Shown: one piece after another, positions 55,160 through 64,000 of the stretch
Numbering within the stretch: the stretch's first letter is position 1
How the letters are laid out: every line of letters starts with the position of its first letter
NCBI GenBank assembly: GCA_002205965.3
Contig: NADL03000646.1
Coordinates: forward strand, 1 to 64,000
Reading direction: 5' to 3'
DNA from: Kappaphycus alvarezii
Lineage: Eukaryota; Rhodophyta; Florideophyceae; Gigartinales; Solieriaceae
DNA length: 64,000 nt
The notes under the pieces: generated by a model
Database searches by the model: none
What the model saw: the letters and a program-made list of their open reading frames with translations, nothing else
Told to the model about the DNA's origin: nothing
Made by a program: the position numbers and the translations under genes

Positions 55160-55345
55160 TCGCAGCAACCGTCATGTCCAATGCGGCCTGCTTGATGGCT
55201 GGCCTGAAGGTAGCATTTTAGGGAGCGTAGTTCCTTCCCAATTACTGTGTCCGTATACCCTTTTTGAGTCGATTGCGGTTGTCTGGAAAACCATGGGATA
55301 GATCGGATATATCTTCCAAGAATAAAACACCCAAACCTTTCCCAA
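55160..55345 (+). mobile_element. Family T 5'-truncated insertion (about 185 bp)
   Basis: Begins in the last T codons (CGTCATGTCCAATGCGGCC), then 3' UTR type i (GAGTCGATTGCGG ... GATCGGATATATC ... TAAAACACCC ... CTTTCCC). Flanks GCACTTG / GCACATG may be a decayed TSD. Confidence 0.7.
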
Positions 55346-55480
55346 GCACATGTTGTACCAGACACCTTCGCGCCCGATCTGCGATTCTCCTGGTTCCTCT
55401 CTCGAATCCCGCGGTCATCGTGCCACTGCCAGCATACTGGGATAGCTCTCACACGCCAAAATAATGCTCCTCATGAGGCT

Positions 55481-56186
55481 CTTGCCATCTGGATCAGGCA
55501 GCAATTACGGCTTAGCAACTGATTCCTTATTTTCCGTAACGTAGACAACTTGATGTTAGTATGAACTCCCCTTGATAAAGTGATAATGAGAGATACATTA
55601 TCCATACTCCTCTGAACTGGGGAAAGTTTCACTTAGCTCCTGAGCTCCTGTAAAGTATTCGACCTTAGGTTTCTAGGCGGTTGTCACTCTTATTTTTTAC
55701 TGAAGAGCGGTATTGATCAGAAGGTAACTATCTAAGTTTTCACAAGTTAGAAATGCTTATTGCTGCCATCACATTTATACCCGGCTTAATTAAGAAGAAA
55801 TTTGAAAAAAATCTATATTCTCAGCAGGAGACCGGGGTACATTTTACATAAACGAGGTAGGGCTCAAGTGAACGAGTGAACCTGACGGATTCTGCTCACG
55901 TTACTCCGTTCGATAGTATAAACATCGAAAGGTTCTTATTGCAATTATTTTCTTTGGAGCAAGTGATTCTTACTCTCCCCACTCCATTCTGTCCTCACAT
56001 CCTGCTATGCTTATCCTTCACCACACTTTTGCAACTCTCAGCATTTCGACAGGCATATTCAGTGCAACCTAATTACCCAAACAGACCCTATTTCGAATCT
56101 ATGTTCTTCCCCGCTAGATTATTGCTGCCTTGTCCAACGAAATAGCTTGCAGAGGCGAGAGCTCAGCTGGAGCTTTCCTCCCGAGT
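55481..56186. other. AT-richer spacer without recognised gene
   Basis: No repeats of the L, T or copia type were seen. Frames are short. It may be the host 3' flank of the gene at 56435. Confidence 0.3.
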
Positions 56187-56438
56187 TCATTTCAAGGAAT
56201 CATTGTCGGATGGGGACGTCAGCCGCTCAGTGTCCGCTTGAGGACATGCACTGAGAAAATCATCGCTAATATCAACCCGCTGACGTTTTCGAGGGTTAAG
56301 CTGATCCCTGTAAATATCGGAAACTAAGACATCTCTCGTTGACATGCGGGCAATCCGGGCTGAAGCATTACTTTCACCAGAAGGAACAGGGTGCTGTTGA
56401 AAGACAGAAGCTTCGGGGCTTGCATTATCGACGCTCAT
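56187..56438 (-). CDS. Downstream ORF overlapping the UPF0472-like gene
   Basis: ATGA overlap with the stop of the preceding gene; 83 codons, MSVDNASPEASVFQQHPVP, with a nuclear-localisation-like RKRQRVDISDD. It may be the true C-terminus of the same protein after a one-base frameshift, or a chance frame. Ser/Asp-rich and probably disordered. Confidence 0.35.
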   Translation of the reverse strand: MSVDNASPEASVFQQHPVPSGESNASARIARMSTRDVLVSDIYRDQLNPRKRQRVDISDDFLSACPQADTERLTSPSDNDSLK

Positions 56439-56794
56439 GGGTCATTGCTGGATGGTAAATGGTGCTTTTGCGACTGCAAATTACGAGGATCAGAAGTATG
56501 GGAGTTCGAATGATGGAACGGATGCCTTTCAGTAGGGGACGTATTGCAAGGAAGTTTCGCAAGTTCTTGGGTGCAAAAATGGATAATTTCTGCTGGAGAG
56601 ACGGGTTGATTTGTGCATGACTTGCGAGCTGCCCATTGCGTAATATGCATGTAAGCAGCACGGGAACCGGTGTCATGGGCCTCACGCTCGGCTCTAGTAG
56701 ATTTCTTGTAGAAATGTATGAGGGAATTTGCGGCCTCTATGAAATGCTGGCGGAGGGTATTGCTAGATTCATTGGGATTTTTTGTGTGGTCCAT
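56435..56794 (-). CDS. UPF0472 / C16orf72 (HAPSTR1)-like protein
   Basis: I place the start at 56794, in a strong ACCATGG context, giving MDHTKNPNESSN and about 119 codons. The body has LRQHFIEAANSLIHFYKKS, then a DTGSRAAYMHITQWAARKS strip, and VSPAEIIHFCTQELAKL. The pattern F..AA..L..FYK.S...A.D.G...AY.....W then a basic or polar turn and ..IIHFC matches what I know of the eukaryotic C16orf72/HAPSTR1 (DUF4588) family, which acts in a nuclear stress and ubiquitin-ligase (HUWE1) pathway. The stop TGA overlaps ATG 56438 of the next frame. It is one of the few likely host genes here. Family assignment is from memory and moderate. Confidence 0.5.
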   Translation of the reverse strand: MDHTKNPNESSNTLRQHFIEAANSLIHFYKKSTRAEREAHDTGSRAAYMHITQWAARKSCTNQPVSPAEIIHFCTQELAKLPCNTSPTERHPFHHSNSHTSDPRNLQSQKHHLPSSNDP

Positions 56795-56881
56795 GGTTCC
56801 GTTTTGAGGTTTGATGAGGTGGCCGAGCGGGAATCCAAGATTACCTGATGTAGAGGTTATAAAGATGACTAGATTTGACAA

Positions 56882-57502
56882 AAAAGCCGAGAAGCAGGTT
56901 GTTGGTGATGGTGGGTATCGAAAGGGATGAATGTAGAAAATAGGGAGGTATGAGGGAGTAGTTGAAATCGGGTTGAAGAAAGAAAGGTTGAGTTGTAGTA
57001 AAGCTCTCTTCGAGACTCGGAACTTTGTATTTGTTCTCGGGTGCGAGCAAAATTAAGGAGACAGGAAGCGTGAAGTAGCCAAATGAAAACTGCTTCGGGA
57101 GGGAATAAATTCTCTGTTCGAAAATGTCGTTACTTGACTGTCGACAAAATGGCACTGGAAAAAGTAGCATTCTGCGTTGGAAACAAGTCTTACACCAGTG
57201 CCACAAACCCGCCAAAAATCAAATAGAAATTCGAGATCCGACGGGGCAATTGCTTTGGCTGGAGGCAGCTATGTGATAACTTTTACTTCAGCTTTCTATT
57301 TTATTTGAACAGTTTTCTGGGTGTTCTGACCGAGCTGGTCCGTATTACAATAAGGAACCGACCCGATATGGCCTGTTTAGAATACCTTTCGTCCATCGTT
57401 TATTGTTGATCTTGTGGATATCGGCAATCGGATATATGAAATAGATATACCCCCAAAAAAGCATGTTTTATGCCTTCACTCTCATGGTATTTAGTGTCAC
57501 CC
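56882..57502. other. No recognised gene
   Basis: Upstream region of the UPF0472-like gene. A 124-codon minus frame at 56841-57215 has no motifs. Confidence 0.3.
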
Positions 57503-57593
57503 AGTAACAACTTGTCCCGAACAACTCATTCCCATCGGCGTGGCTATAACCGACCGAATCTTCCATTCATTAAGCTAACCCCAAAATTACCCC
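57503..57593 (+). mobile_element. Family T 3' end, 3' UTR type iii
   Basis: AACAACTTGTCCCGAACAAC, GGCGTGGCTATAACCGACCG, AATCTTCCATTCATTAAGCT, ACCCCAAAATTACCCC. Older than the 39345 copy. Confidence 0.6.
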
Positions 57594-58721
57594 TATCAAA
57601 GGCAGCGGTAGAAAATTGAGTCAACAGATTATTCGAAAGCTAGGATAACAATGGCTTCAAAAACTCCCGGTGTAAGTGCTCTGCTTCCAGAACACGAGGA
57701 TAGCGAGCGACACGGATATGCAGCCTTAATTTGATTCCGCTGAACTGCAATAGGTCATACCCTACGCTTGCTTTAACTTTGACAACCATGACCGTGGAGT
57801 ATACTGGGCCTTACAGAGCCACGTCCTTCCCTACTTCTGTTTTCCATTTCTCCCTACTTTAACTCCCGCCAATGGTTTGATTACAAATACAGAGGACTCC
57901 CAACTGTTCCATTACTCGCAGTAAACCAAACCAATTTTCCCCCTACTTTAACTTAGGAGGGGTGATGAAAATCTAATCGAATAAATATTGGAAGCCTTTA
58001 TAATCAGGTGCAAAGATGAGAGATCTGCAAGACTTGATAGTACCCAAAACTTTGACTCCTTTACTTAGAAATAGGACTAACCAAGGGAATAGCCTATTGA
58101 AGACTTCAAAGGTCCAGTCGGGAATACTGCGCAAAGAACAAAAATATAATTCCGTTGAAACATCGTCGTATTCCGCATCTATATGTTGAAAATGCGAAAG
58201 GCTACGGAGGAAAAGAAATCATTGAAATTTTTGTTGATTCTGCGAGTGTGGGTACTCTTGAAAAGAGCTCGTCTATAACTCAAACCTAGTCTGCACCCTG
58301 AGAAGAGGTTCCTCTGAGAGTGAGAATGCCCAAAATAGACTCCAGTGTATAGGGGCATCTTGTTGAACATCTATCAACCCTATCTGGAATGCACCTCCCC
58401 AACGACCCGAAGTTGAAATCATTCTAAGAGCAAGCCGGTCAATATTGAAAGTTCTGTGGTAAATAACGTCACCAGCAAGATCCAGCTACAAATTGAGCAG
58501 CACGGAGGGTGACGGTGGCTAGATTTTTAACAAGGATCCTGGTAAGACTCATGGGCCTCAGATATATCCTACGGTGCCGCAATTGGAGGGAACTTTCTAA
58601 AAACGTGTAAGAGCTGTTAAATTACAGCCGAAAGAAACAAGCACAGAATCAAATGCATTGTGTAACGCGTAATACCCGTAAGAAATGACGAACTGCTTTG
58701 ATGTGATCAAATTCTTAGCAA
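57594..58721. other. No recognised gene
   Basis: AT-rich, short frames only. Confidence 0.3.
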
Positions 58722-58775
58722 GCAGTGCATGAGGTGGGCACTGAGCATGTCCAGGGGTTTCGGGCTATCGCAGTG
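58722..58775 (-). pseudogene. Tiny family T knuckle fragment
   Basis: Plus strand GCAAGCAGTGCATGAGGTGG then GCATGTCCAGGGGTTTC matches 27252-27310 and 45525-45575, the T knuckle region. Truncated on both sides. 58776-59556 holds no confident gene. Confidence 0.45.
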
Positions 58776-59556
58776 CATATGGTTCCATTCTCTCCCCTGT
58801 GATGGCGTCGCCCTTATGTCTAGATGTACATTTTTATCCTCTTCTTAATTCTGTACTCCTCCCATGTGTTAAAGTCCGTCAATATAAATGTAAAACCTTC
58901 CTAGGGCATCCCCACTGGTCACCGCTAAACGGTCATATCGGTATAATTTTGATTTATACCGTAGGATTTAGCAGGTCCCTCAATTTTTTTCTCCAACGGC
59001 ACAGTAAAACTGTATACCTGCTACAGACAACCGCTAAACGCTCCGCCATACAATAATTTTTGCCGAGACTTTTGCCGTTCACAATGTGCTGTCGGAGCCA
59101 ACGAAATCACAAGTTCTGTATGATCATCGAGTAGCGCGTCATCACTTGCAACACTTTGTTTTTCTACGAAAGCACAGAACGATGTTTCCCACAAGCCGTC
59201 TTGGGAAAACGAATATTCATCGTTTATTCTACTAAACTCGCTCAATCTCCACAAAGTGAGATAACTCAAACTACGCTCGAAAAAGCAGTCAAACAACAAA
59301 AGAAACATGGACAAGCGACACAGACAGGGAGCAAGTCTCCATTTTTCCATCGTCAGATCAGCATCCTCCTCATCCCACACCACAACGCACGACTGCCGGC
59401 TCCGTTGGACAAACAAAAACCTCAAGAGGAAAGCAACCATCATGAAAAGATAACGAAACACTTGCTGCTGTTATGTCAACAGTCAACTTGCCTGATACAT
59501 CTATCCATGGTTCAACGCAGAAGAAAACAGGTTGGCACAAGCAACTATAAGCCGAG

Positions 59557-60400
59557 TTGATACGATTGCTGGACGTTTTTGTTATAGATCACGATGAGCT
59601 ACGAGATGTGAACCAGGTAAATATTTGGAGATCTGGACTTGGTCGCAGTATTGCTGAGCAGGGATCAAATGGTTTGGCGGCGTCTCGGAAGTTGAATAGG
59701 TACATGCGAATTGTTGAAAGTGCTAGGCTTATCGGAACCATTACGGAAGAAATGCTCTTTAAGTGCGCAACTGGCCTCTATAACTGTGTTATCGAAGCTT
59801 CTCATCTGTATGACGTTTTTCGTAATCCTAACTATAGAGTTGGGAAACCATTTCATTTCCTGCGGACCTATCGGTGGCTTGACGAGAACAAATCAGAGCT
59901 TGACCCATTGCAAGAGCTTGAGCAAAGTGATGATGGGAATACTGCTGGCCGAGTAATTTCTAGTACTTTTGACAAAGCTGAAAAGCATGAAGCTACTCCT
60001 GTCCTTGTACAGAAAGACAAGCAACTACCTCAAGGGAAGAAGTCGGCTAAGGCAGCAAGGAGAGCTAAAATGAAAAAAGACGCAAAGAAAGATGTCATTA
60101 AAACGACTCTCGGCTCTTGCGCAAGAAGTTTTGTCGAGATAAACTCAGCGTCAATTGCCACCGCCAGCGCTTGAGCCGATGAAGAAGCAATACAGGCCAA
60201 GAAATACTACGATTTAAGGAAGCAAGCGGATGAGCTCGAGGCAGTCAAAATTATTTTCAGCGGAACCGACGAAAATGGTGAAATATACAACCAGTCGTTG
60301 AGACGAAAGTGCCTCCGGAAGCTGCTCCCAGAGAAAGAAGAAATTCAGAAGTCAAAGATCCACCACGACCCTTCGTCCCAACAACAATAAGAGAACAATT
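59557..60400 (+). pseudogene. Myb/SANT and NAM-associated-like protein of a PIF/Harbinger element
   Basis: The frame 59557-60174 gives SRKLNRYMRIVESARLIGTI, TEEMLFKCATGLYNCV, GKPFHFLRTYRWLDENKSEL and a Lys-rich QGKKSAKAARRAKMKKDAKK. After TGA at 60172 the same frame continues EEAIQAKKYYDLRKQADELE and TDENGEIYNQSLRRK. The layout (trihelix-like domain ending F.FL..W..L, then P.GKKxAK and a C-terminal coiled segment) is what I know of NAM-associated proteins encoded by plant PIF/Harbinger ORF1. The transposase remnant at 61.1-61.7 kb on the opposite strand supports this. Confidence is limited by divergence. Confidence 0.45.
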
Positions 60401-61039
60401 GAAGCCATGTGGAGTATTTCTCAACATCAACGGGCCTTCACATGACCTTAATCATCTTCGGAAGAGATGTGCTCATCCGCACTACTATGCCGGTTCTAAA
60501 TTGCGTCCGCAAGCATTCCTTATTCTTCTCAGCTTCTTTGTACTTCAGTTGCGACGTAGAGCTCCATTGGAAGAATTTGCGATCGAACAGCAAAAAGCTC
60601 TGCACTGGGGTCAAGAATTTTGATTTTTTCCCCAATATCTCCTTCTGTATCTTTGTACCCCATAATCATGCTGCGCAGTATTGAACAAACATAAACTACT
60701 TTATTCATATCACTAGTATTCCATACACAGGAATGACGCGGTAGTATGTGCCACCTATTTAACAAAACCCAATAAGCACGCTCTGTGCATTTCTAAAAGC
60801 ATCTTTGGCTTGTCCGAATGTCTTTTCCCTTCTCGTCTTTGTATTTGAGACTATCTTTAAGAAGAATCTCCACGCTGGATCTATTCTGTCTACAACCAAG
60901 TAGAACCAGGAGATCGTTCTATCTGCCACTTGGTATTCAAGTGCATAGGGCGCCCACCTGCCAGCGCTTACTTCTGCAAAAAGGCGGAGAGCAGCCTAGG
61001 ATGTTCAAATTATTTAGGGCTCCTAGATACCTTAATTTG

Positions 61040-61668
61040 AGGCGCCACAGCGGCAGTCGGTCGTCGCGTACGCTTTCTTAGATTCTTAGCGCCCAATGAT
61101 TCCGGATAACGCTAACTTTCAATTCGCATTTTCGTATCAGAGGAATTTCCAATAATTATTCTTTGATCAGCTACAGCTCTTTTATATAGCTTCCAACCAT
61201 TGCAGTCCAGTGACCCCAGTGCTCCAGGAATTCTTGGGAATAATGCGGTTTATTAATGTTTCTGGCGTCTTCTTTTGTGAGAAGCCTCAGGTACGTCCCA
61301 CATAATGCTGTGCAAACGATTCTCACAAAATGGTCATGACACTCCTGAATTATAGATTCAGATAAATGGAGATCTCTTGTAAGAAAATTGCACGATACGT
61401 TATGGCTGAGTTGATCAAGCGCAGCAGACATTATCTGGTGAGTTTTAGCAGATGTAAGTCCAGTACAGTCTTGGCTTTCCTTGAAATATCCCTTTACACT
61501 GAGTAGTCCAGCTTCTGTTTCATTGATAATGGAACGAAGCATTCTGAAAGAGCGTTTAAAATCAGTTTTCAGTAAATTTTGGCCCTTTCCGTCCGGTGAA
61601 AACATAAAATTCGCTACCCGAGAGAAAGTAGGACTCTCGGGACCGCGCTCCTGCTTAAGAGCGACCAA
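61040..61668 (-). pseudogene. PIF/Harbinger (plant-transposon type) transposase, truncated
   Basis: Minus frame from 61668: FKRSFRMLRSIINETEAGLL, DCTGLTSAKTHQIMSAALDQ, LSHNVSCNFLTRDLHLSES, YLRLLTKEDARNINK. A frameshift near 61230 leads into IPRIPGALGSLDCNGWKLYK, then AVADQRIIIG and YPESLGAKNL. The G-x-GSLDC-x-x-W signature holds the first catalytic Asp of this DDE family; the later D and E are absent or unrecognisable. It sits tail to tail with the ORF at 59557-60400. TIRs and a 3-bp TSD were not located. Confidence 0.6.
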
Positions 61669-61914
61669 GCTTGAACCTTCCCCTGGCTAATTAGGACTTT
61701 TCTCGGTTTCAAGCTAATCAAAAATCTTCAAGGCACTACACCGACGTCTCGATAGGCCAGCCTTGGTATTCTTTCTGAGTCTTCAAGAACCATCACTGCT
61801 TGGAGTGGGCCGTTCTTGTTAATCAATCTTCTTCTTCAAGACCCTTCACCTCGTAGTATAGGCATATCTCGATAATCTCTTATCCCGTCGATTGCTTCAA
61901 CACTTCTCAGAAGT

Positions 61915-62050
61915 GCGATAAAATCGATTTTATGTTACAATTTCTCTCTTAGGGAGTTATAAGCACTGCGAACAAGTGTGTCTTCACAACCTGATGCCTG
62001 CTGATCGGAAGACCGGCACCGCCACGCGTTTGTGTAGACTTCCTGAATGG
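61915..62050 (-). repeat. LTR-like relative of 4986-5260, inverted
   Basis: AAAATCGATTTTATGTTACAA then GATGCCTGCTGATCGG and GTGTAGACTTCC match the reverse complement of 5126-5250, though the TATA box has decayed. No coding sequence attached. Confidence 0.4.
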
Positions 62051-62124
62051 CCCTATGGGTCCCATTGGTAGCTCGACTAGTATGTGTCTAAACATGCACT
62101 GTTCGCTAACTTGCACTAAGCTAA

Positions 62125-62180
62125 TAATTCTACAGTACAATACGCCACGTACAGTACAACAGTACTGTACAGTACAATTT
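62125..62180. repeat. GTAC palindrome cluster
   Basis: Successive TACAGTAC and GTACTGTACAGTAC units followed by an oligo-T run. Same motif family as 2806, 37938, 42316 and 43510. Confidence 0.5.
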
Positions 62181-62237
62181 TTTTTTTCGACGTACGGGAT
62201 ATTGTACTCACCGACGTCATTGTGTGTCCACAGGAAG

Positions 62238-62440
62238 CATGGCAGTATACAATACCAAGCTCGCGTCCGTCTTAAATCGCATCGACCGCTCGTCGTCCAA
62301 GCCTTGCTGAAGCTGATGGTATGGAAGTACCGACAAGAAGCGAGTGGGTGCTAGTGCAGGACGACTCACGTATGTTTACAGAAGCCACGGTTACCAGGGC
62401 TCAATGGTTACTGTAACCGGGCCTTAATGGTTACTTGTGG
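62238..62440 (+). repeat. Dispersed repeat U, copy 2
   Basis: Counterpart of 7418-7640 in the same orientation (AAGCATGGCAGTA, CGCTCGTCGTCCAAGCC, GGTTACTGTAACC). It ends directly against the gypsy LTR. Confidence 0.5.
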
Positions 62441-62443
62441 GGG

Positions 62444-62937
62444 TGTTGAGCGCACAAAAGGTAATCGATGGTTGAACTGTTGGTTGATGCTTCCGGTAAT
62501 CAGGCCGGACATCAGACCAGGGTTTATATAGAAAAAGTACTCAACACCAGCAGAGATAAATTGTAACTAAACGGTACTGAATTCAAAGGTATTCTAGAAA
62601 ATGCGACCCAGAGGTATCAAACTACAAGGTTCTGAAGGTCCATCAGTATAACAGACAGCAAAAACATCATGGCAATGTACCATTGGTCCAATTGGCAAGG
62701 AGGCATAAAGTGGTTGCTGATTGGTGGGTGCGAAATGTTTCGAGAACCACGCGAGATAGCCATGATGGATCCATGTCATTGGCTAGGTACAAAGAGGTAT
62801 GATATTATGCTTTTACACTGGTGCGTGAGTACAGTGCACAAGTTGCAATGATGTCTTCTTACAGTGTAAATCCTTGGTACAGGTTACCAGAGGGATACTG
62901 TCAGGGTATTTGGTGATTTATGGGCATAATCGCAACA
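62444..62937 (-). repeat. 3' LTR of the chromodomain gypsy element (494 bp)
   Basis: Begins TGTTGAG and ends CGCAACA (terminal inverted TGTTG/CAACA). On the minus strand it directly follows a polypurine tract (TAGGGGGAGTGA, 62938-62950). A TATA box CTATATAAA (minus strand) lies at 62523-62531. The adjoining GTGGGGG may be the target duplication; the other LTR is outside the window. Confidence 0.75.
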
Positions 62938-62946
62938 TCACTCCCC

Positions 62947-64000
62947 CTACGAAGAAGAATCGCCCCGGTTCTTGTATTTGTATAGCAGATCTTGACAATT
63001 TTTCAGTTCATTTTCTGATAGCCATGAGCTCTCGTGATCTGCATACCCTTTCCATTTAATGAGATATTTTGTTTTTCCGTATTGTTTCTTGTGACTGAGA
63101 ATTGATTCGACTTCGTATTCTTTATGTCCATCTTGAACCTGTATAGGTGGTGGCGGCGGAATTTGGCGATAGAATTCATCTTCAAAGTACGGCTTAAGGA
63201 GACTAGCATGGAAAGCATTGTGAATTCCCCTGTCGATCATTGGCTGGGAAAGATTTAAACGGTACGTAACTCCGTTTATATCCTCAGATATTTGAAATGG
63301 ACCACAAAACTTTGGGTTCAGTTTTCGAGATCCTGCACCATCTTCAAAAGCTAGGTTTTTTGTGGACAACCAGACTTTGTCACTAACTTTATAAGAAGAA
63401 GGTCTTCTACTTCTGTTGACATACAAGGTAGTGGATTCATTTGATTTTTTGATTTGTTCTTGGGCCTTTTTCAGTGATTCTTGCATTTTTTAGGAACTGT
63501 GCCGCAGCAGGGTTGTCTGCGGAGAGTATGTCCAAAGGGACAGTTCTAGGGTGGATTCTATAATCGGGAAGAACGGAGGGAATGTTTTAGTGGCATTAAT
63601 AGGTGATTTGTAAGCAACTTCGAAGTCTACCAAGTATTTTTCCCAATCTGACTTGTCGAAGCTAACAAAAGAACGAATCATTTCTTCGATCTTTCTGTTC
63701 ATAATCTCAGATTGTCCATCTATTTGTGGGTGATATGCTGAAGAAGGGGATATCTTGGTATCCAGAAGGTGGAACAGACTCTTCCAAAACTTGCTCATAA
63801 AAATAGCATCCCTAGCACAAATGATATTCGTTGGAATTCCGTGGTTTCTGTATACATGATCCTTGAACAACCTGGCAGTTGAAGGAGCATCTATTTTGGG
63901 CTTGGTTGGTAAATTCTGATCATCTTTGATAATCTGTCAACGACAGTTAAGATGCCATTGTTTCCTTCCGTTGACCTTGGAAGGGGTGTAATAAAGTCCA
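62947..64000 (-). pseudogene. Ty3/gypsy chromovirus integrase and chromodomain (3' part of pol)
   Basis: Entering from the right edge: DFITPLPRSTEGNNGIL and VVDRLSKM (integrase core, first Asp), ICARDAIFMSKFWKSLF (second Asp), YHPQIDGQSEIMNRKIEEM (catalytic Glu), SDWEKYLVDFEVAYKS. A frameshift near 63550, then YKVSDKVWLSTKNL, KFCGPFQI (GPY/F module), FHASLLKPYFED and a full chromodomain (EYEVESILSHKKQYGKTKYL, IKWKGYADHESSW). The chromodomain would steer integration to modified histones. Gag, protease and RT are outside the window. One frameshift makes this copy inactive. Confidence 0.9.

Larger units (their letters stand above)
52300..55480 (+). mobile_element. Family L, old decayed copy (ORF1 and ORF2)
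   Basis: ORF1 52310-53023: KFAGTVLYATRGFFGGNKKR, GGFPGSCPIIQS and CAAERDL. ORF2 pieces: RIRMASSRFFDDLFEEAISL (53.72 kb), SGIRPIAVGLPFRLLISRLS and YPLPHQLG (RT motif 2 region, 54.25 kb), then around 54.8 kb a TDYG remnant of YADDG with Trp replaced by a stop. Thumb-like HPFCAISSKAMHLIRS at 55.13 kb. Many stops and frame changes. It carries two T insertions and is much more diverged than its neighbour at 49.3-52.3 kb. Confidence 0.75.

Noticed and set aside
19690..55345. Recurrent 45-bp motif as terminal inverted repeats of a MITE
   Set aside because: Copies occur singly, their other end varies, several are continuous with the end of the T polyprotein, and duplications flank one-sided tails of 42-108 bp. 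This fits 5'-truncated retrotransposition instead.
1..64000. CRISPR arrays, tRNA, rRNA, bacterial operons
   Set aside because: No regularly spaced direct repeats, no cloverleaf or rRNA core sequence noticed, and all recognisable genes are eukaryotic element genes.

Overview
This is eukaryotic nuclear DNA made almost entirely of dead and nested transposable elements. There are no operons, no prokaryotic ribosome-binding sites and no recognisable tRNA, rRNA or CRISPR. The element mix (two-ORF LINE-like elements with a C-terminal nuclease, copia, chromodomain gypsy, PIF/Harbinger), the intronless reading frames and the scarcity of host genes would suit a repeat-rich red alga (a Chondrus-like florideophyte). 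That assignment is inference from style; no marker gene proves it.

Two related non-LTR families dominate and are given working names. Family L has two ORFs that overlap by 11 nt. ORF1 is an unfamiliar protein. ORF2 has a reverse transcriptase (GTQQGDPLG, WYADDG), a CxxC..HxxxC zinc knuckle and a PD-(D/E)xK-like nuclease. Copies lie at 1.4-2.1, 2.2-2.8, 8.4-9.5, 17.8-18.8, 22.1-24.35, 27.9-32.3 (full length), 42.4-43.5, 48.9-52.3 and 52.3-55.5 kb. Family T has a C2H2-finger N-terminal region, a conserved WNAGQF linker, an RT with WYHDDG, a CCHC knuckle and an R-P-D...F-D-V nuclease-like domain. Copies lie at 0.2-1.0, 19.7-20.1, 21.2, 24.0, 24.7-26.6, 26.6-27.9, 32.4-33.6, 33.6-37.5, 38.1-39.2, 39.7-41.9 and 43.55-46.1 kb.

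The most striking signal is that the last 40-110 bp of family T (core ATCTTCCAAGAG, TAAAACACCC, CTTTCCCC) recurs about 25 times in either orientation. At least ten of these are free-standing insertions flanked by 5-13 bp target-site duplications, and several are confirmed by paralogous empty sites inside other T or L copies. They are ultra-short 5'-truncated retrotranspositions, not a MITE. Several T lineages carry unrelated 3' UTRs but share the same terminal motif. Family L ends instead in GTAAAG-A/T-TTA followed by a short tandem repeat that differs between copies: (CA)n, (CCA)n or (TTC)n.

Layout: 0-3 kb T and L debris; 3.1-4.7 kb one unrecognised, broken gene; 5-7 kb decayed gypsy-like LTR and gag; 8.4-9.5 kb L 5' end; 9.5-10.7 kb an acidic-protein repeat (second copy at 46.3-47.3 kb); 11.8-17.6 kb two copia remnants tail to tail; 17.8-24.4 kb L and T fragments; 24.7-46.1 kb a dense T territory into which full-length L, a third LINE (J) and T micro-insertions have jumped; 47.9-48.9 kb a copia RNase H remnant; 49-55.5 kb L copies; 56.2-56.8 kb a probable host gene; 59.6-61.7 kb a two-gene PIF/Harbinger relic; 62.4-64 kb the 3' end of a chromodomain gypsy element running off the window.
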